Under the pieces are notes generated by a model. That model searched no databases. It saw only the letters and a program-made list of their open reading frames with translations, and had not been told where the DNA came from. A DNA stretch of 6,936 nucleotides from CALBMX01 sp047629095 (GTDB taxonomy: Bacteria; Planctomycetota; UBA1135; GCA-002686595): contig JBLHWM010000195.1 of NCBI GenBank assembly GCA_047629095.1, forward strand, positions 1 through 6,936. Reading direction: 5' to 3'. Both the position numbers and the translations under genes were made by a program. Shown one piece after another: positions 1 through 5,429 of this stretch. Each line of letters starts with the position of its first letter. Within the stretch, counting starts at the first letter, position 1.

Positions 1-232
1 AAAGCTACGTCTGATAATGTGCGTTATGTTGCACTTGGGATTGCGGCCAGGAGGGGAGGTCGATACCGGGTTTGGCCGGGTCCCCTAGTTCCCTATCCAA
101 ACAACTTGCTAGAGTCCCGCGACCAAGCATTCCCCATGTTCTTGGCAAGCAGCTACTGCACATCGATCTGATGCTCCTCTCTGGGCTTGGTCGCCGGTTG
201 CCTTCCTTGGCTCAGCTTCGAGCGACTCCTCT
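1..232. other. Left-edge region with no convincing gene
   Basis: No recognisable gene is seen on either strand. One plus frame is open from the window edge to a TGA at 169-171 (56 codons), so it could be the tail of an upstream gene. However, its third-position GC is only about 55%, the peptide resembles nothing I know, and it contains no domain motif. A perfect 10-bp inverted repeat (GCGACCAAGC at 119-128, GCTTGGTCGC at 185-194) brackets 56 nt. The region presumably contains the promoter of the MaoC gene, but I cannot point to a good -35/-10 pair. Confidence 0.5.
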
Positions 233-721
233 ATGACATCTGACTCCACTCCCACCAACGGACAGCAACGCGTCCGGGGCCTCTACTTTGACGAGCTCAC
301 GGTCGGACAGGTGTTCGCTTCCGAGTCGCGCGTGATTAGCGAGGCTGACATTGCCGATTTTGCCGGGGTATCTGGTGACGACAATCCCGTGCACACGGAT
401 CCGAGCTTCGCGCGCCGGACGGCCTTTCGCGGATGTGTCGCCCATGGTGCACTCAGCATGGCAGTCGCCACCGGGCTGGGCTGGCGAACAGGTATCTTCG
501 TGGAGACCCTGCAGGCCATCGTCGAAAACAACGCGCGCTTTGTTGGCGCCGTTCGACCCGGTGATGAAGTGCGCCTCGAGCTCGAGGTGGCGGAACATGA
601 AGAAGACCCTGCGCCGAAGCGTGGCCACGTGCGGATGTTGACTAGGCTCTTCAATCAAAGGGACGAGCTCGTGGTTGAAGGCACCTGGCTGTGCCTCTTC
701 AAGCGAAACCCCGCCTCCTAA
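233..721 (+). CDS. MaoC family (R)-specific enoyl-CoA hydratase-like protein
   Basis: A 162-residue single hot-dog domain protein, the usual size for PhaJ/MaoC-type hydratases. These add water reversibly across the trans-2 double bond of an enoyl-CoA to give an (R)-3-hydroxyacyl-CoA in the cytoplasm. The hydratase-2 motif is intact: SGDDNPVHTD at 47-56 places the catalytic Asp at D49 and His at H54, the same five-residue spacing as in PhaJ, and VAHG at 69-72 matches the conserved segment that follows. The N-terminal FDELTVGQ (19-26) is also typical. The acyl chain and pathway (fatty acid breakdown, polyhydroxyalkanoate supply or other) cannot be read from sequence, and no pathway partner is adjacent. 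There is no Shine-Dalgarno site before the ATG. The start is chosen because it gives the normal family N-terminus. The downstream Cys-rich gene begins 24 nt after the stop and may be co-transcribed. Confidence 0.88.
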   Translation: MTSDSTPTNGQQRVRGLYFDELTVGQVFASESRVISEADIADFAGVSGDDNPVHTDPSFARRTAFRGCVAHGALSMAVATGLGWRTGIFVETLQAIVENNARFVGAVRPGDEVRLELEVAEHEEDPAPKRGHVRMLTRLFNQRDELVVEGTWLCLFKRNPAS

Positions 722-745
722 ACTGCGCTCCAACGCGCCTCCCCC

Positions 746-1003
746 ATGACTGAAAAAAAGACCTGCTTCCTCAACAAAGAACGTCCCTGCGACCTGACTT
801 GCAAGGCGGCCTTTGAGGTGGACGATCCCGTCGACAACGTCGACTGCCACTTCGTCTGGCTTGCCTATCACTTTGGTGAGGGCATGTTCGAGCTCAAGAA
901 CATGATGCAAGGCGGCGGTCCTGGTTCGGTCCCATTTCCTGGTGGCGGCCCCGGCCCCGCTGGTGGACCTGGTCCCGGTAAGGGACCGAGTAGCAATAAC
1001 TAA
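746..1003 (+). CDS. Small Cys-rich protein with Gly/Pro-rich tail, unknown function
   Basis: An 85-residue protein I cannot assign to a named family. The first 54 residues look folded: C7, C15, C19 and C34-H35 give the spacing C-x7-C-x3-C-x14-C-H, followed by an aromatic amphipathic stretch (FVWLAYHFGEGMFELKNMM). The Cys/His set could bind a metal or form disulfides. There is no signal peptide and no membrane helix, so it is probably cytoplasmic and metal binding would be the likelier of the two. From about residue 56 onward it is almost entirely Gly and Pro (for example GGGPGPAGGPGPGKGP), a probably disordered tail. It lies 24 nt after the MaoC stop with no Shine-Dalgarno site, so it may share that transcript. 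It converges on the phosphatase gene with a 16-nt gap. I recall short Cys-motif proteins of similar style in planctomycete genomes, but that is memory, not a search. The ordered Cys pattern and tight fit between neighbours favour a real gene. Confidence 0.68.
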   Translation: MTEKKTCFLNKERPCDLTCKAAFEVDDPVDNVDCHFVWLAYHFGEGMFELKNMMQGGGPGSVPFPGGGPGPAGGPGPGKGPSSNN

Positions 1004-1019
1004 CTAAGGCACTCTAGAC

Positions 1020-1628
1020 TCAGTTGTCCTCGGACTCGAAGCACTCCGCGGAGATAAGCTTCGGCTGCCCGCTTTCGGGCCAATCCAGGGTGAGTACGGT
1101 CCCCGTTGGGATGATGCGCTGAAGGGACTCGTCCTTGCCGAGTGCACAGGCTAAGGCGCAGCGAAGCACATGGCGGTGGGCAACGATAGCAACGGTCTGC
1201 TCGGGATATTGCTTGGCGATCCTGACTAGGCTTTTGGTGACGCGCTCGAGCAGCTCGTCAAGGCTCTCGCCTCCCTTGGGCTTTTGGTCCCAGGGACTGA
1301 GATTCCATGACTCGAACGCACCCGGAAAGAGCCGCTCGAGTTCTTCGTAGGTGAGCTTGGCCCAAGCTCCACGCTCAATCTCTCGCAGCTCGGGTTCGGT
1401 TTGGACGGACAAGTTCCTTGACGAGGCGATGAGCTGCGCGCCGTATGCGGATCGTGAGAGTCCGGTCGAGAACACCTGGTCGATCTGTTCCGCACGGAGG
1501 AACTCAGCCGCTCGGCGAGCCTCGGCTTCCCCGTGCTTGGAAAGGGGGACATCGAGGCAGCCGTAGATTCGGCTCCTCCAATCGGAATGGACTTGGCCAT
1601 GTCGGATGAGTTGGATTCGGGAGGTCAT
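1020..1628 (-). CDS. Histidine phosphatase superfamily (phosphoglycerate mutase-like) protein
   Basis: A 202-residue cytoplasmic histidine phosphatase of the small, cofactor-independent phosphatase branch (PhoE/CobC-like). The RHG signature lies at 9-11, with H10 as the phospho-accepting histidine. The block YGCLDVPLSKHG (22-33) is the family's typical second motif. R59 in LSRS, E83 in LREIERGAW (81-89) as the likely acid, GGES at 119-122, and H151 in VAHRH (149-153) complete the active site. From memory these numbers coincide with R9, H10, E83 and H151 of Bacillus PhoE. The residue after the second catalytic His is Arg rather than the common Gly. The substrate is undetermined: alpha-ribazole phosphate, sugar phosphates and other phosphomonoesters are all possible, and no cobalamin gene is nearby. 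It is transcribed divergently from sdhC and convergently with the Cys-rich gene. The start gives the RHG at the usual distance, and no Shine-Dalgarno site is visible. Confidence 0.9.
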   Translation of the reverse strand: MTSRIQLIRHGQVHSDWRSRIYGCLDVPLSKHGEAEARRAAEFLRAEQIDQVFSTGLSRSAYGAQLIASSRNLSVQTEPELREIERGAWAKLTYEELERLFPGAFESWNLSPWDQKPKGGESLDELLERVTKSLVRIAKQYPEQTVAIVAHRHVLRCALACALGKDESLQRIIPTGTVLTLDWPESGQPKLISAECFESEDN

Positions 1629-1670
1629 GAGGTAAATCTACGTTGAGGTTGAGTATTTTTTCATCTCAAA

Positions 1671-1702
1671 AGCCTAGGAATGTTGGAGTCTGAGCCTAGG
1701 AA
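1671..1702. repeat. Direct repeat AGCCTAGGAA, two copies 22 bp apart
   Basis: AGCCTAGGAA occurs exactly at 1671-1680 and 1693-1702. The start-to-start distance of 22 bp is close to two helical turns, so both copies would face the same side of the DNA. Each copy contains the palindromic core CCTAGG. The second copy also overlaps an inverted repeat (GAGCC at 1692-1696, GGCTC at 1706-1710). Placement between divergent starts suggests a regulator's binding site, but no regulator is identified. Confidence 0.45.
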
Positions 1703-1828
1703 ATCGGCTCCATGGATTGTCCAGGTATGCCCGGCGCAGTACGCTCTTGCCGTATCAATCCCCATGGCCTGGCCGGAGCACCCTGGCTCCCCCACTGTCA
1801 TGCCCCCCCACTACCCTCCCTTATTAAG

Positions 1829-1845
1829 GTTCGGCTTGTCCGAAC
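1829..1845. promoter_or_regulatory. Inverted repeat immediately upstream of sdhC
   Basis: GTTCGG-CTTGT-CCGAAC is a perfect 6-bp inverted repeat around a 5-nt spacer, ending 10 nt before the sdhC ATG. It sits where a ribosome-binding site would otherwise be expected, and none is present. It could be an operator, or an mRNA hairpin next to the start codon that affects initiation. The sequence does not decide between these. Confidence 0.35.
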
Positions 1846-1855
1846 TAGCCACCCC

Positions 1856-2515
1856 ATGCTGAGCTGGATTGAACGATTTGTAAGTTCATCGGTAGGCAGG
1901 AAAGCGCTCATGGCCCTCACAGGTTTGATGCTGATCGGATTTCTGATCGCTCACCTTGCGGGCAACTTGAGCCTCTTTGCTGGAGACGGCGGGACCGCGT
2001 TTGACGCCTACGCCCACGCAATCTCAAGTCTTCCGATCCTCCCTATTGCCGAGGCAGTCCTTGCCCTCTTGTTCCTCGGACACATCTACCTGGCCGTCAA
2101 GACGACCCTTGAGAATCGCCGCGCGCGACCACAGGGCTACGAGGTCACCGGGACCCACGGCAAGAAGAGCTTTGCCTCTAAGACGATGTTCCCCACGGGC
2201 GTTGTGATCTTGCTCTTCCTGATCAAGCACCTCTGGGATTTTCGTCTACAGAAGGAGAGCTTCGAAGAGGCGCCCTATGCCTCGGTGCAGCACGCCTTGA
2301 GCGACCCTCTCACCGCAAGTGTCTACATGTTGGGCATTTTGGCCCTGGGCATTCACCTCTCCCATGCCTTCGGCAGCGCCTTGCAGTCCTTGGGTTTTAA
2401 CCACCCTAAGTACACGCCTGTCCTGCGCGTTAGTGGCAAGGTTTTGGCCGTGCTTTTGACCCTTGGGTTTATCTCCATTCCAATCTACTTCTGGCTCGGA
2501 GGATCAAACTCATGA
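1856..2515 (+). CDS. sdhC: Succinate dehydrogenase cytochrome b558 subunit (B-type, di-heme)
   Basis: The membrane anchor of succinate:quinone oxidoreductase. It passes electrons from the iron-sulfur subunit to membrane quinone, probably menaquinone in this type. With the start at 1856 it has 219 residues and five predicted membrane helices (roughly 17-41, 62-85, 111-130, 152-178 and 192-214). This is the single-subunit arrangement known from Bacillus and Wolinella, and no sdhD follows. Candidate heme ligands are H33 (LIAHLAGN), H76 (LGHIYLA), H125 (IKHLWDF) and H167 (GIHLSHAFG). Their spacing closely follows the four axial histidines of Bacillus SdhC. SFASKTMFPTG (105-115) is a typical family block. 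An in-frame ATG at 1712 would add 48 Pro/Cys-rich residues unlike the family, so 1856 is preferred even though neither start has a convincing Shine-Dalgarno site. The gene overlaps sdhA by 4 bp (ATGA). Confidence 0.92.
   Translation: MLSWIERFVSSSVGRKALMALTGLMLIGFLIAHLAGNLSLFAGDGGTAFDAYAHAISSLPILPIAEAVLALLFLGHIYLAVKTTLENRRARPQGYEVTGTHGKKSFASKTMFPTGVVILLFLIKHLWDFRLQKESFEEAPYASVQHALSDPLTASVYMLGILALGIHLSHAFGSALQSLGFNHPKYTPVLRVSGKVLAVLLTLGFISIPIYFWLGGSNS
2498..2503 (+). promoter_or_regulatory. Shine-Dalgarno site of sdhA
   Basis: GGAGGA lies inside the last codons of sdhC, 8 nt before the ATG at 2512. It is a near-perfect anti-16S match and fixes the sdhA start at the position that overlaps the sdhC stop. 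Confidence 0.8.
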
Positions 2516-4437
2516 GTTCTCAATTCAAGCTGGACTCAGCGTGCCCAACCGGCCCGATTGAATCCCGTTGGGACAACCACCGCTTCGAAATGAAGCAGGT
2601 GAACCCGGCGAACAAGCGCAAGTTCAACATTCTTATTGTGGGCACGGGGCTCGCGGGCGGCGCAGCCGCTGCGACCCTCGCAGAGCTCGGCTACAACGTG
2701 ACGAGTCTCTGCATCCAGGACTCTCCGCGCAGGGCCCACTCGATTGCGGCCCAGGGCGGGATCAACGCGGCGAAGAACTATCCCAACGATGGCGATAGCG
2801 TCTACCGCTTGTTCTACGACACCGTCAAAGGTGGAGACTTCCGCTCGCGAGAGTCGAACGTTTACCGCCTTGCTCAAGTGTCGAACAACATCATCGACCA
2901 AGCAACGGCCCAGGGCGTCCCCTTCGCCCGTGAGTATGGTGGTCACCTTTCGAACCGCTCTTTCGGTGGTGCCCAGGTGAGCCGTACTTTCTACGCCCGT
3001 GGCGCAACGGGACAGCAGCTCTTGCTCGGTGCCTACTCGGCGATGAATCGCCAGATTAGTGCCGGCAACATCGACATGCGACCCCGTCGCGAGATGCTCG
3101 ACCTGGTCACGATTGACGGAGTTGCCCGCGGGGTGATCTGCCGCAACTTGATCACAGGCGAGCTCGAGCGCTACGCGGCTGATGCGGTGCTACTTTGCAC
3201 CGGTGGCTACGGCAACGTGTTCTACCTCTCCACGAACGCCAAGGGTTCGAACGTCACCGCCTCATGGCGCGCCCACAAGCGCGGTGCACTCTTCGCAAAC
3301 CCCTGCTTCACCCAGATTCACCCGACCTGCATCCCCGTGTCGGGAGACCACCAATCGAAGCTCACGCTCATGAGTGAGAGCCTTCGCAACGATGGCCGCA
3401 TCTGGACACCTAAGAAGAAGGGTGACAGTCGCCCTGGCGATCAGGTCCCCGAGGACGAACGTGACTACTACCTCGAGCGTCGCTACCCCGCCTTCGGAAA
3501 CCTTGTTCCCCGTGACGTTGCCAGTCGCGCAGCCAAGGAGCGCTGTGATTCAGGCTACGGCGTCGGTAACTCCAAGCAGGCTGTCTTCCTTGATTTCAAG
3601 GAGGCGATTGCCCGTGACGGTGAGGATGCAGTGCGCGCGAAGTACGGCAACCTCTTCCACATGTACGAGAAGATCACCGACGAGAACCCCTACCAGCGCC
3701 CCATGCGGATCTTCCCCGCGGTGCACTACACCATGGGCGGTCTCTGGGTGGACTACAACCTACAGAGCACGATCCCTGGACTCTTCGTTCTTGGTGAGGC
3801 CAACTTCTCAGACCACGGTGCAAACCGGCTCGGTGCAAGCGCACTGATGCAGGGTTTGTCCGATGGCTACTTCGTGATTCCCTCTACGGTCTGTGGGCAC
3901 TTGGCTGGTGCAAATCTTCAGCCTGTCTCCACGAGCCACGCAGCATTTGCGGCGGTGGAGAACGAAGTGCGCGAGAAGACCGACAAGCTACTTAGCATTG
4001 GCGGATCGCGAACCGTGGACTCCTTCCACCGCGAACTTGGACTCACGATGTGGGACAAGTGCGGCATGTCTCGATCGGAATCAGGGCTCAAGGAGGCCGT
4101 GGAGAAGATCCGCGGGATCCGCGAGGCCTTCTGGGGAGATGTGAAAGTTCTCGGCGACTCCGACAACCTGAACCAGAGCCTCGAGAAGGCCGGCCGCGTC
4201 GCCGACTTCCTGGAGTTTGCCGAGACCTTTGCGGTGGACGCTTTGAACCGGGCCGAGTCCTGCGGCGGTCACTTCCGCGAAGAGAGTCAGACCGAAGAGG
4301 GCGAGGCCCTCCGCGATGACAAGAACTTCGCTTACGCCGCAGCCTGGGAGTACCAGGGTGTTGGCAATGACTCGACTCTACACAAAGAAGATCTCAGCTT
4401 CGAGTACGTGAAGCTTGCACAGAGGAGCTACAAGTGA
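2512..4437 (+). CDS. sdhA: Succinate dehydrogenase/fumarate reductase flavoprotein subunit
   Basis: The catalytic subunit that oxidises succinate to fumarate (or the reverse), on the cytoplasmic face of the membrane. At 641 residues it has the length usual for the group paired with cytochrome b558. The dinucleotide-binding GTGLAGG is at 44-50. H76 in RAHSIAAQGG (74-83) is the expected covalent FAD attachment histidine. Active-site residues visible by comparison with E. coli SdhA are H270 (HPTCIP), S288-E289 (MSESLRNDG), the catalytic R334 in RDVASR, H405 in HYTMGG, and R439 in DHGANRLGAS (434-443). The N-terminal extension with VNPANKRK (30-37) is characteristic of this group. The start at 2512 is supported by a strong Shine-Dalgarno site and the ATGA overlap with sdhC. 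The gene overlaps sdhB by GTGA. No key residue is missing. Direction of use (dehydrogenase or fumarate reductase) cannot be told from sequence. Confidence 0.97.
   Translation: MSSQFKLDSACPTGPIESRWDNHRFEMKQVNPANKRKFNILIVGTGLAGGAAAATLAELGYNVTSLCIQDSPRRAHSIAAQGGINAAKNYPNDGDSVYRLFYDTVKGGDFRSRESNVYRLAQVSNNIIDQATAQGVPFAREYGGHLSNRSFGGAQVSRTFYARGATGQQLLLGAYSAMNRQISAGNIDMRPRREMLDLVTIDGVARGVICRNLITGELERYAADAVLLCTGGYGNVFYLSTNAKGSNVTASWRAHKRGALFANPCFTQIHPTCIPVSGDHQSKLTLMSESLRNDGRIWTPKKKGDSRPGDQVPEDERDYYLERRYPAFGNLVPRDVASRAAKERCDSGYGVGNSKQAVFLDFKEAIARDGEDAVRAKYGNLFHMYEKITDENPYQRPMRIFPAVHYTMGGLWVDYNLQSTIPGLFVLGEANFSDHGANRLGASALMQGLSDGYFVIPSTVCGHLAGANLQPVSTSHAAFAAVENEVREKTDKLLSIGGSRTVDSFHRELGLTMWDKCGMSRSESGLKEAVEKIRGIREAFWGDVKVLGDSDNLNQSLEKAGRVADFLEFAETFAVDALNRAESCGGHFREESQTEEGEALRDDKNFAYAAAWEYQGVGNDSTLHKEDLSFEYVKLAQRSYK
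4423..4427 (+). promoter_or_regulatory. Shine-Dalgarno site deciding the sdhB start
   Basis: AGGAG lies within the last codons of sdhA, 6 nt before a GTG at 4434 but 21 nt before the in-frame ATG at 4449. The spacing favours the GTG start and translational coupling to the sdhA stop. Confidence 0.7.
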
Positions 4438-5204
4438 GCGAACGCATCATGAAGTTGAACCTCCGTATTTGGCGTCAGAATGACAGCCACGCGGAAGGTG
4501 CTATTGAAAACTACGAGCTGCCCGGAGTTTCGAGTGACATGTCCTTTTTGGAGATGCTCGATATCCTCAATGAGCAGCTGATCGGCGAAGGCAAGGAGCC
4601 CGTCGCCTTTGACCACGACTGCCGCGAAGGTGTGTGTGGGTCGTGCGGAGCGATGGTCAACGGCCAGGCCCACGGACCCGATTCCGAGACGACTCTCTGT
4701 CAGCTGCACATGCGCCGCTTCCAGGACGGCGACACGGTTCAGGTCGAGCCATGGCGCTCTGCAGCATTCCCCGTCCTGAAGGACCTAGTGGTTGACCGCA
4801 GTGCGTTCGACCGCATCCAGCAGGCCGGTGGGTATGTCTCGGTGGGAACTGGCTCTCCGCCCGACGCCAACTCGGTGCCAATCCCCAAGGATGACGCTGA
4901 GGCTGCCTTCGACTATGCAGAGTGCATCGGTTGCGGCGGATGTGTGGCAGCATGCCCCAACGGTGCGGCCATGCTCTTTACGGCTGCCAAGGTGGCGCAC
5001 CTGCAGAAGCTTCCCCAGGGGCAGCCCGAGCGAGAGCGTCGTGTCCTCTCCATGGTAAGTACTATGGACAAAGAGGGTTTCGGTGCCTGTACCAACCACT
5101 ATGAATGCACAGCGGCGTGTCCGAAGGGAGTCCCCATCGACGCGATCGCGACCATGAATCGTGAGTACCTTCGCGCTACATTCCTTTCCAAAGAGGGAGT
5201 CTAG
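4434..5204 (+). CDS. sdhB: Succinate dehydrogenase/fumarate reductase iron-sulfur subunit
   Basis: The 256-residue electron-transfer subunit that connects FAD in SdhA to heme and quinone in SdhC. The N-terminal ferredoxin-type domain binds [2Fe-2S] through C63, C68, C71 and C89 (HDCREGVCGSCG and TTLC). The C-terminal domain has CIGCGGCVAACP at 164-175 and CTNHYECTAACP at 219-230. By E. coli SdhB alignment, C164, C167, C170 and C229 ligate [4Fe-4S], and C174, C219 and C225 ligate [3Fe-4S]. All eleven ligands are present. The block LVVDRSAFDRIQQAGGYVSV is typical of the b558-linked group. The start is ambiguous: GTG at 4434 has the well-spaced Shine-Dalgarno site and a 4-bp overlap with sdhA, whereas ATG at 4449 (MKLNLRIWRQ) matches the N-terminus common in relatives. 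GTG is chosen here. It is the last gene of the operon. Confidence 0.96.
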   Translation: MSERIMKLNLRIWRQNDSHAEGAIENYELPGVSSDMSFLEMLDILNEQLIGEGKEPVAFDHDCREGVCGSCGAMVNGQAHGPDSETTLCQLHMRRFQDGDTVQVEPWRSAAFPVLKDLVVDRSAFDRIQQAGGYVSVGTGSPPDANSVPIPKDDAEAAFDYAECIGCGGCVAACPNGAAMLFTAAKVAHLQKLPQGQPERERRVLSMVSTMDKEGFGACTNHYECTAACPKGVPIDAIATMNREYLRATFLSKEGV

Positions 5205-5222
5205 AACTCCTGGCGTTACTCT

Positions 5223-5249
5223 CCCGCCACGGGCTTTGCCCCTGGCGGG
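5223..5249 (+). terminator. GC-rich hairpin downstream of sdhB, possible terminator
   Basis: CCCGCCA (5223-5229) pairs with TGGCGGG (5243-5249). After one C-C mismatch, GGGC pairs with GCCC around a TTT loop, giving eleven base pairs in all. It begins 19 nt after the sdhB stop. There is no T-run after it (the next bases are CCCGTCTCGG), so it lacks the tail of a standard intrinsic terminator. It may end transcription with help from Rho, or protect the 3' end of the sdh mRNA. Confidence 0.5.
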
Positions 5250-5429
5250 CCCGTCTCGGTCCCCGACCCATTCCTATGGGCTGTTGGGGATCAGGACGGG
5301 GATAAACGCATTCGGCATGGGGATTGCATACTACTTACCGGTGCACTCCTGGCTGCCCTCGATCACAAAAGGCTCCCAAGCTCAATCAACCCTCTAAAAC
5401 CTAGAATCGCCCTGCGGCGACTGATCCTC
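5250..5429. other. Intergenic region with second hairpin and GGGGAT repeats
   Basis: No convincing gene is seen here. A bulged hairpin can form at 5260-5290: TCCCC (5260-5264) pairs with GGGGA (5286-5290), and CCCAT (5267-5271) pairs with ATGGG (5276-5280) around TCCT. GGGGAT occurs three times, at 5286-5291, 5298-5303 and 5319-5324. The right part is presumably the promoter and leader of the exported repeat-protein gene. Confidence 0.45.
5402..5407 (+). promoter_or_regulatory. Possible -10 element for the exported repeat-protein gene
   Basis: TAGAAT matches TATAAT at five of six bases and ends 22 nt before the ATG at 5430. No acceptable -35 hexamer is found 16-18 nt upstream (the sequence there is near AGCTCA), so this is a weak call. 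Confidence 0.22.

Larger units (their letters stand above)
1629..1855. promoter_or_regulatory. Divergent control region between phosphatase gene and sdhC
   Basis: A 227-bp intergenic region that must hold the promoters of both the phosphatase gene and the sdh operon. The left part is locally AT-rich (a T-run at 1655-1661) and carries a tandem GTTGAG at 1642-1653. TTGAG at 1649-1653 pairs with CTCAA at 1665-1669. Further along are a 10-bp direct repeat (1671-1702) and a C-rich stretch around 1802-1820, then TTATTAAGG (1821-1829) and an inverted repeat next to sdhC. A weak sigma-70-like pair, CTGTCA at 1795-1800 with TATTAA at 1822-1827, has a poor 21-nt spacer, so no promoter is called with confidence. 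An open frame runs upstream of sdhC to an ATG at 1712, but its 48 extra residues look unlike the family. Confidence 0.55.

Noticed and set aside
1..171. Open plus frame from the left edge, possible tail of an upstream gene
   Set aside because: Its 56 codons have low third-position GC compared with the real genes here and the peptide is unrecognisable. It is mentioned in the left-edge entry but not called as a gene.
574..587. 14-bp perfect palindrome CCTCGAGCTCGAGG in the MaoC gene
   Set aside because: It encodes an Arg-Leu-Glu-Leu-Glu stretch within the hot-dog fold. Repeated CTCGAG-type codons explain it without a regulatory role.
212..910. 232-codon minus-strand open frame spanning two plus genes
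   Set aside because: It lies antisense to the MaoC hydratase, whose catalytic motif is intact, and to the Cys-rich gene. The translation has no recognisable motif, so it is a shadow of GC-rich coding sequence.
1712..1855. 48-residue upstream extension of SdhC from an earlier ATG
   Set aside because: The extension is rich in Pro, Cys and His and unlike SdhC N-termini, and it would cover the control region. The ATG at 1856 gives the standard protein.
3374..3847. 157-codon plus-strand frame inside sdhA
   Set aside because: It is a shifted-frame reading of conserved SdhA sequence, Arg/Ser/Thr-rich and without motifs.
5161..5397. 78-codon plus frame overlapping the sdhB end and the hairpins
   Set aside because: It starts inside sdhB in another frame, runs through the hairpins, and has no Shine-Dalgarno site or recognisable features.
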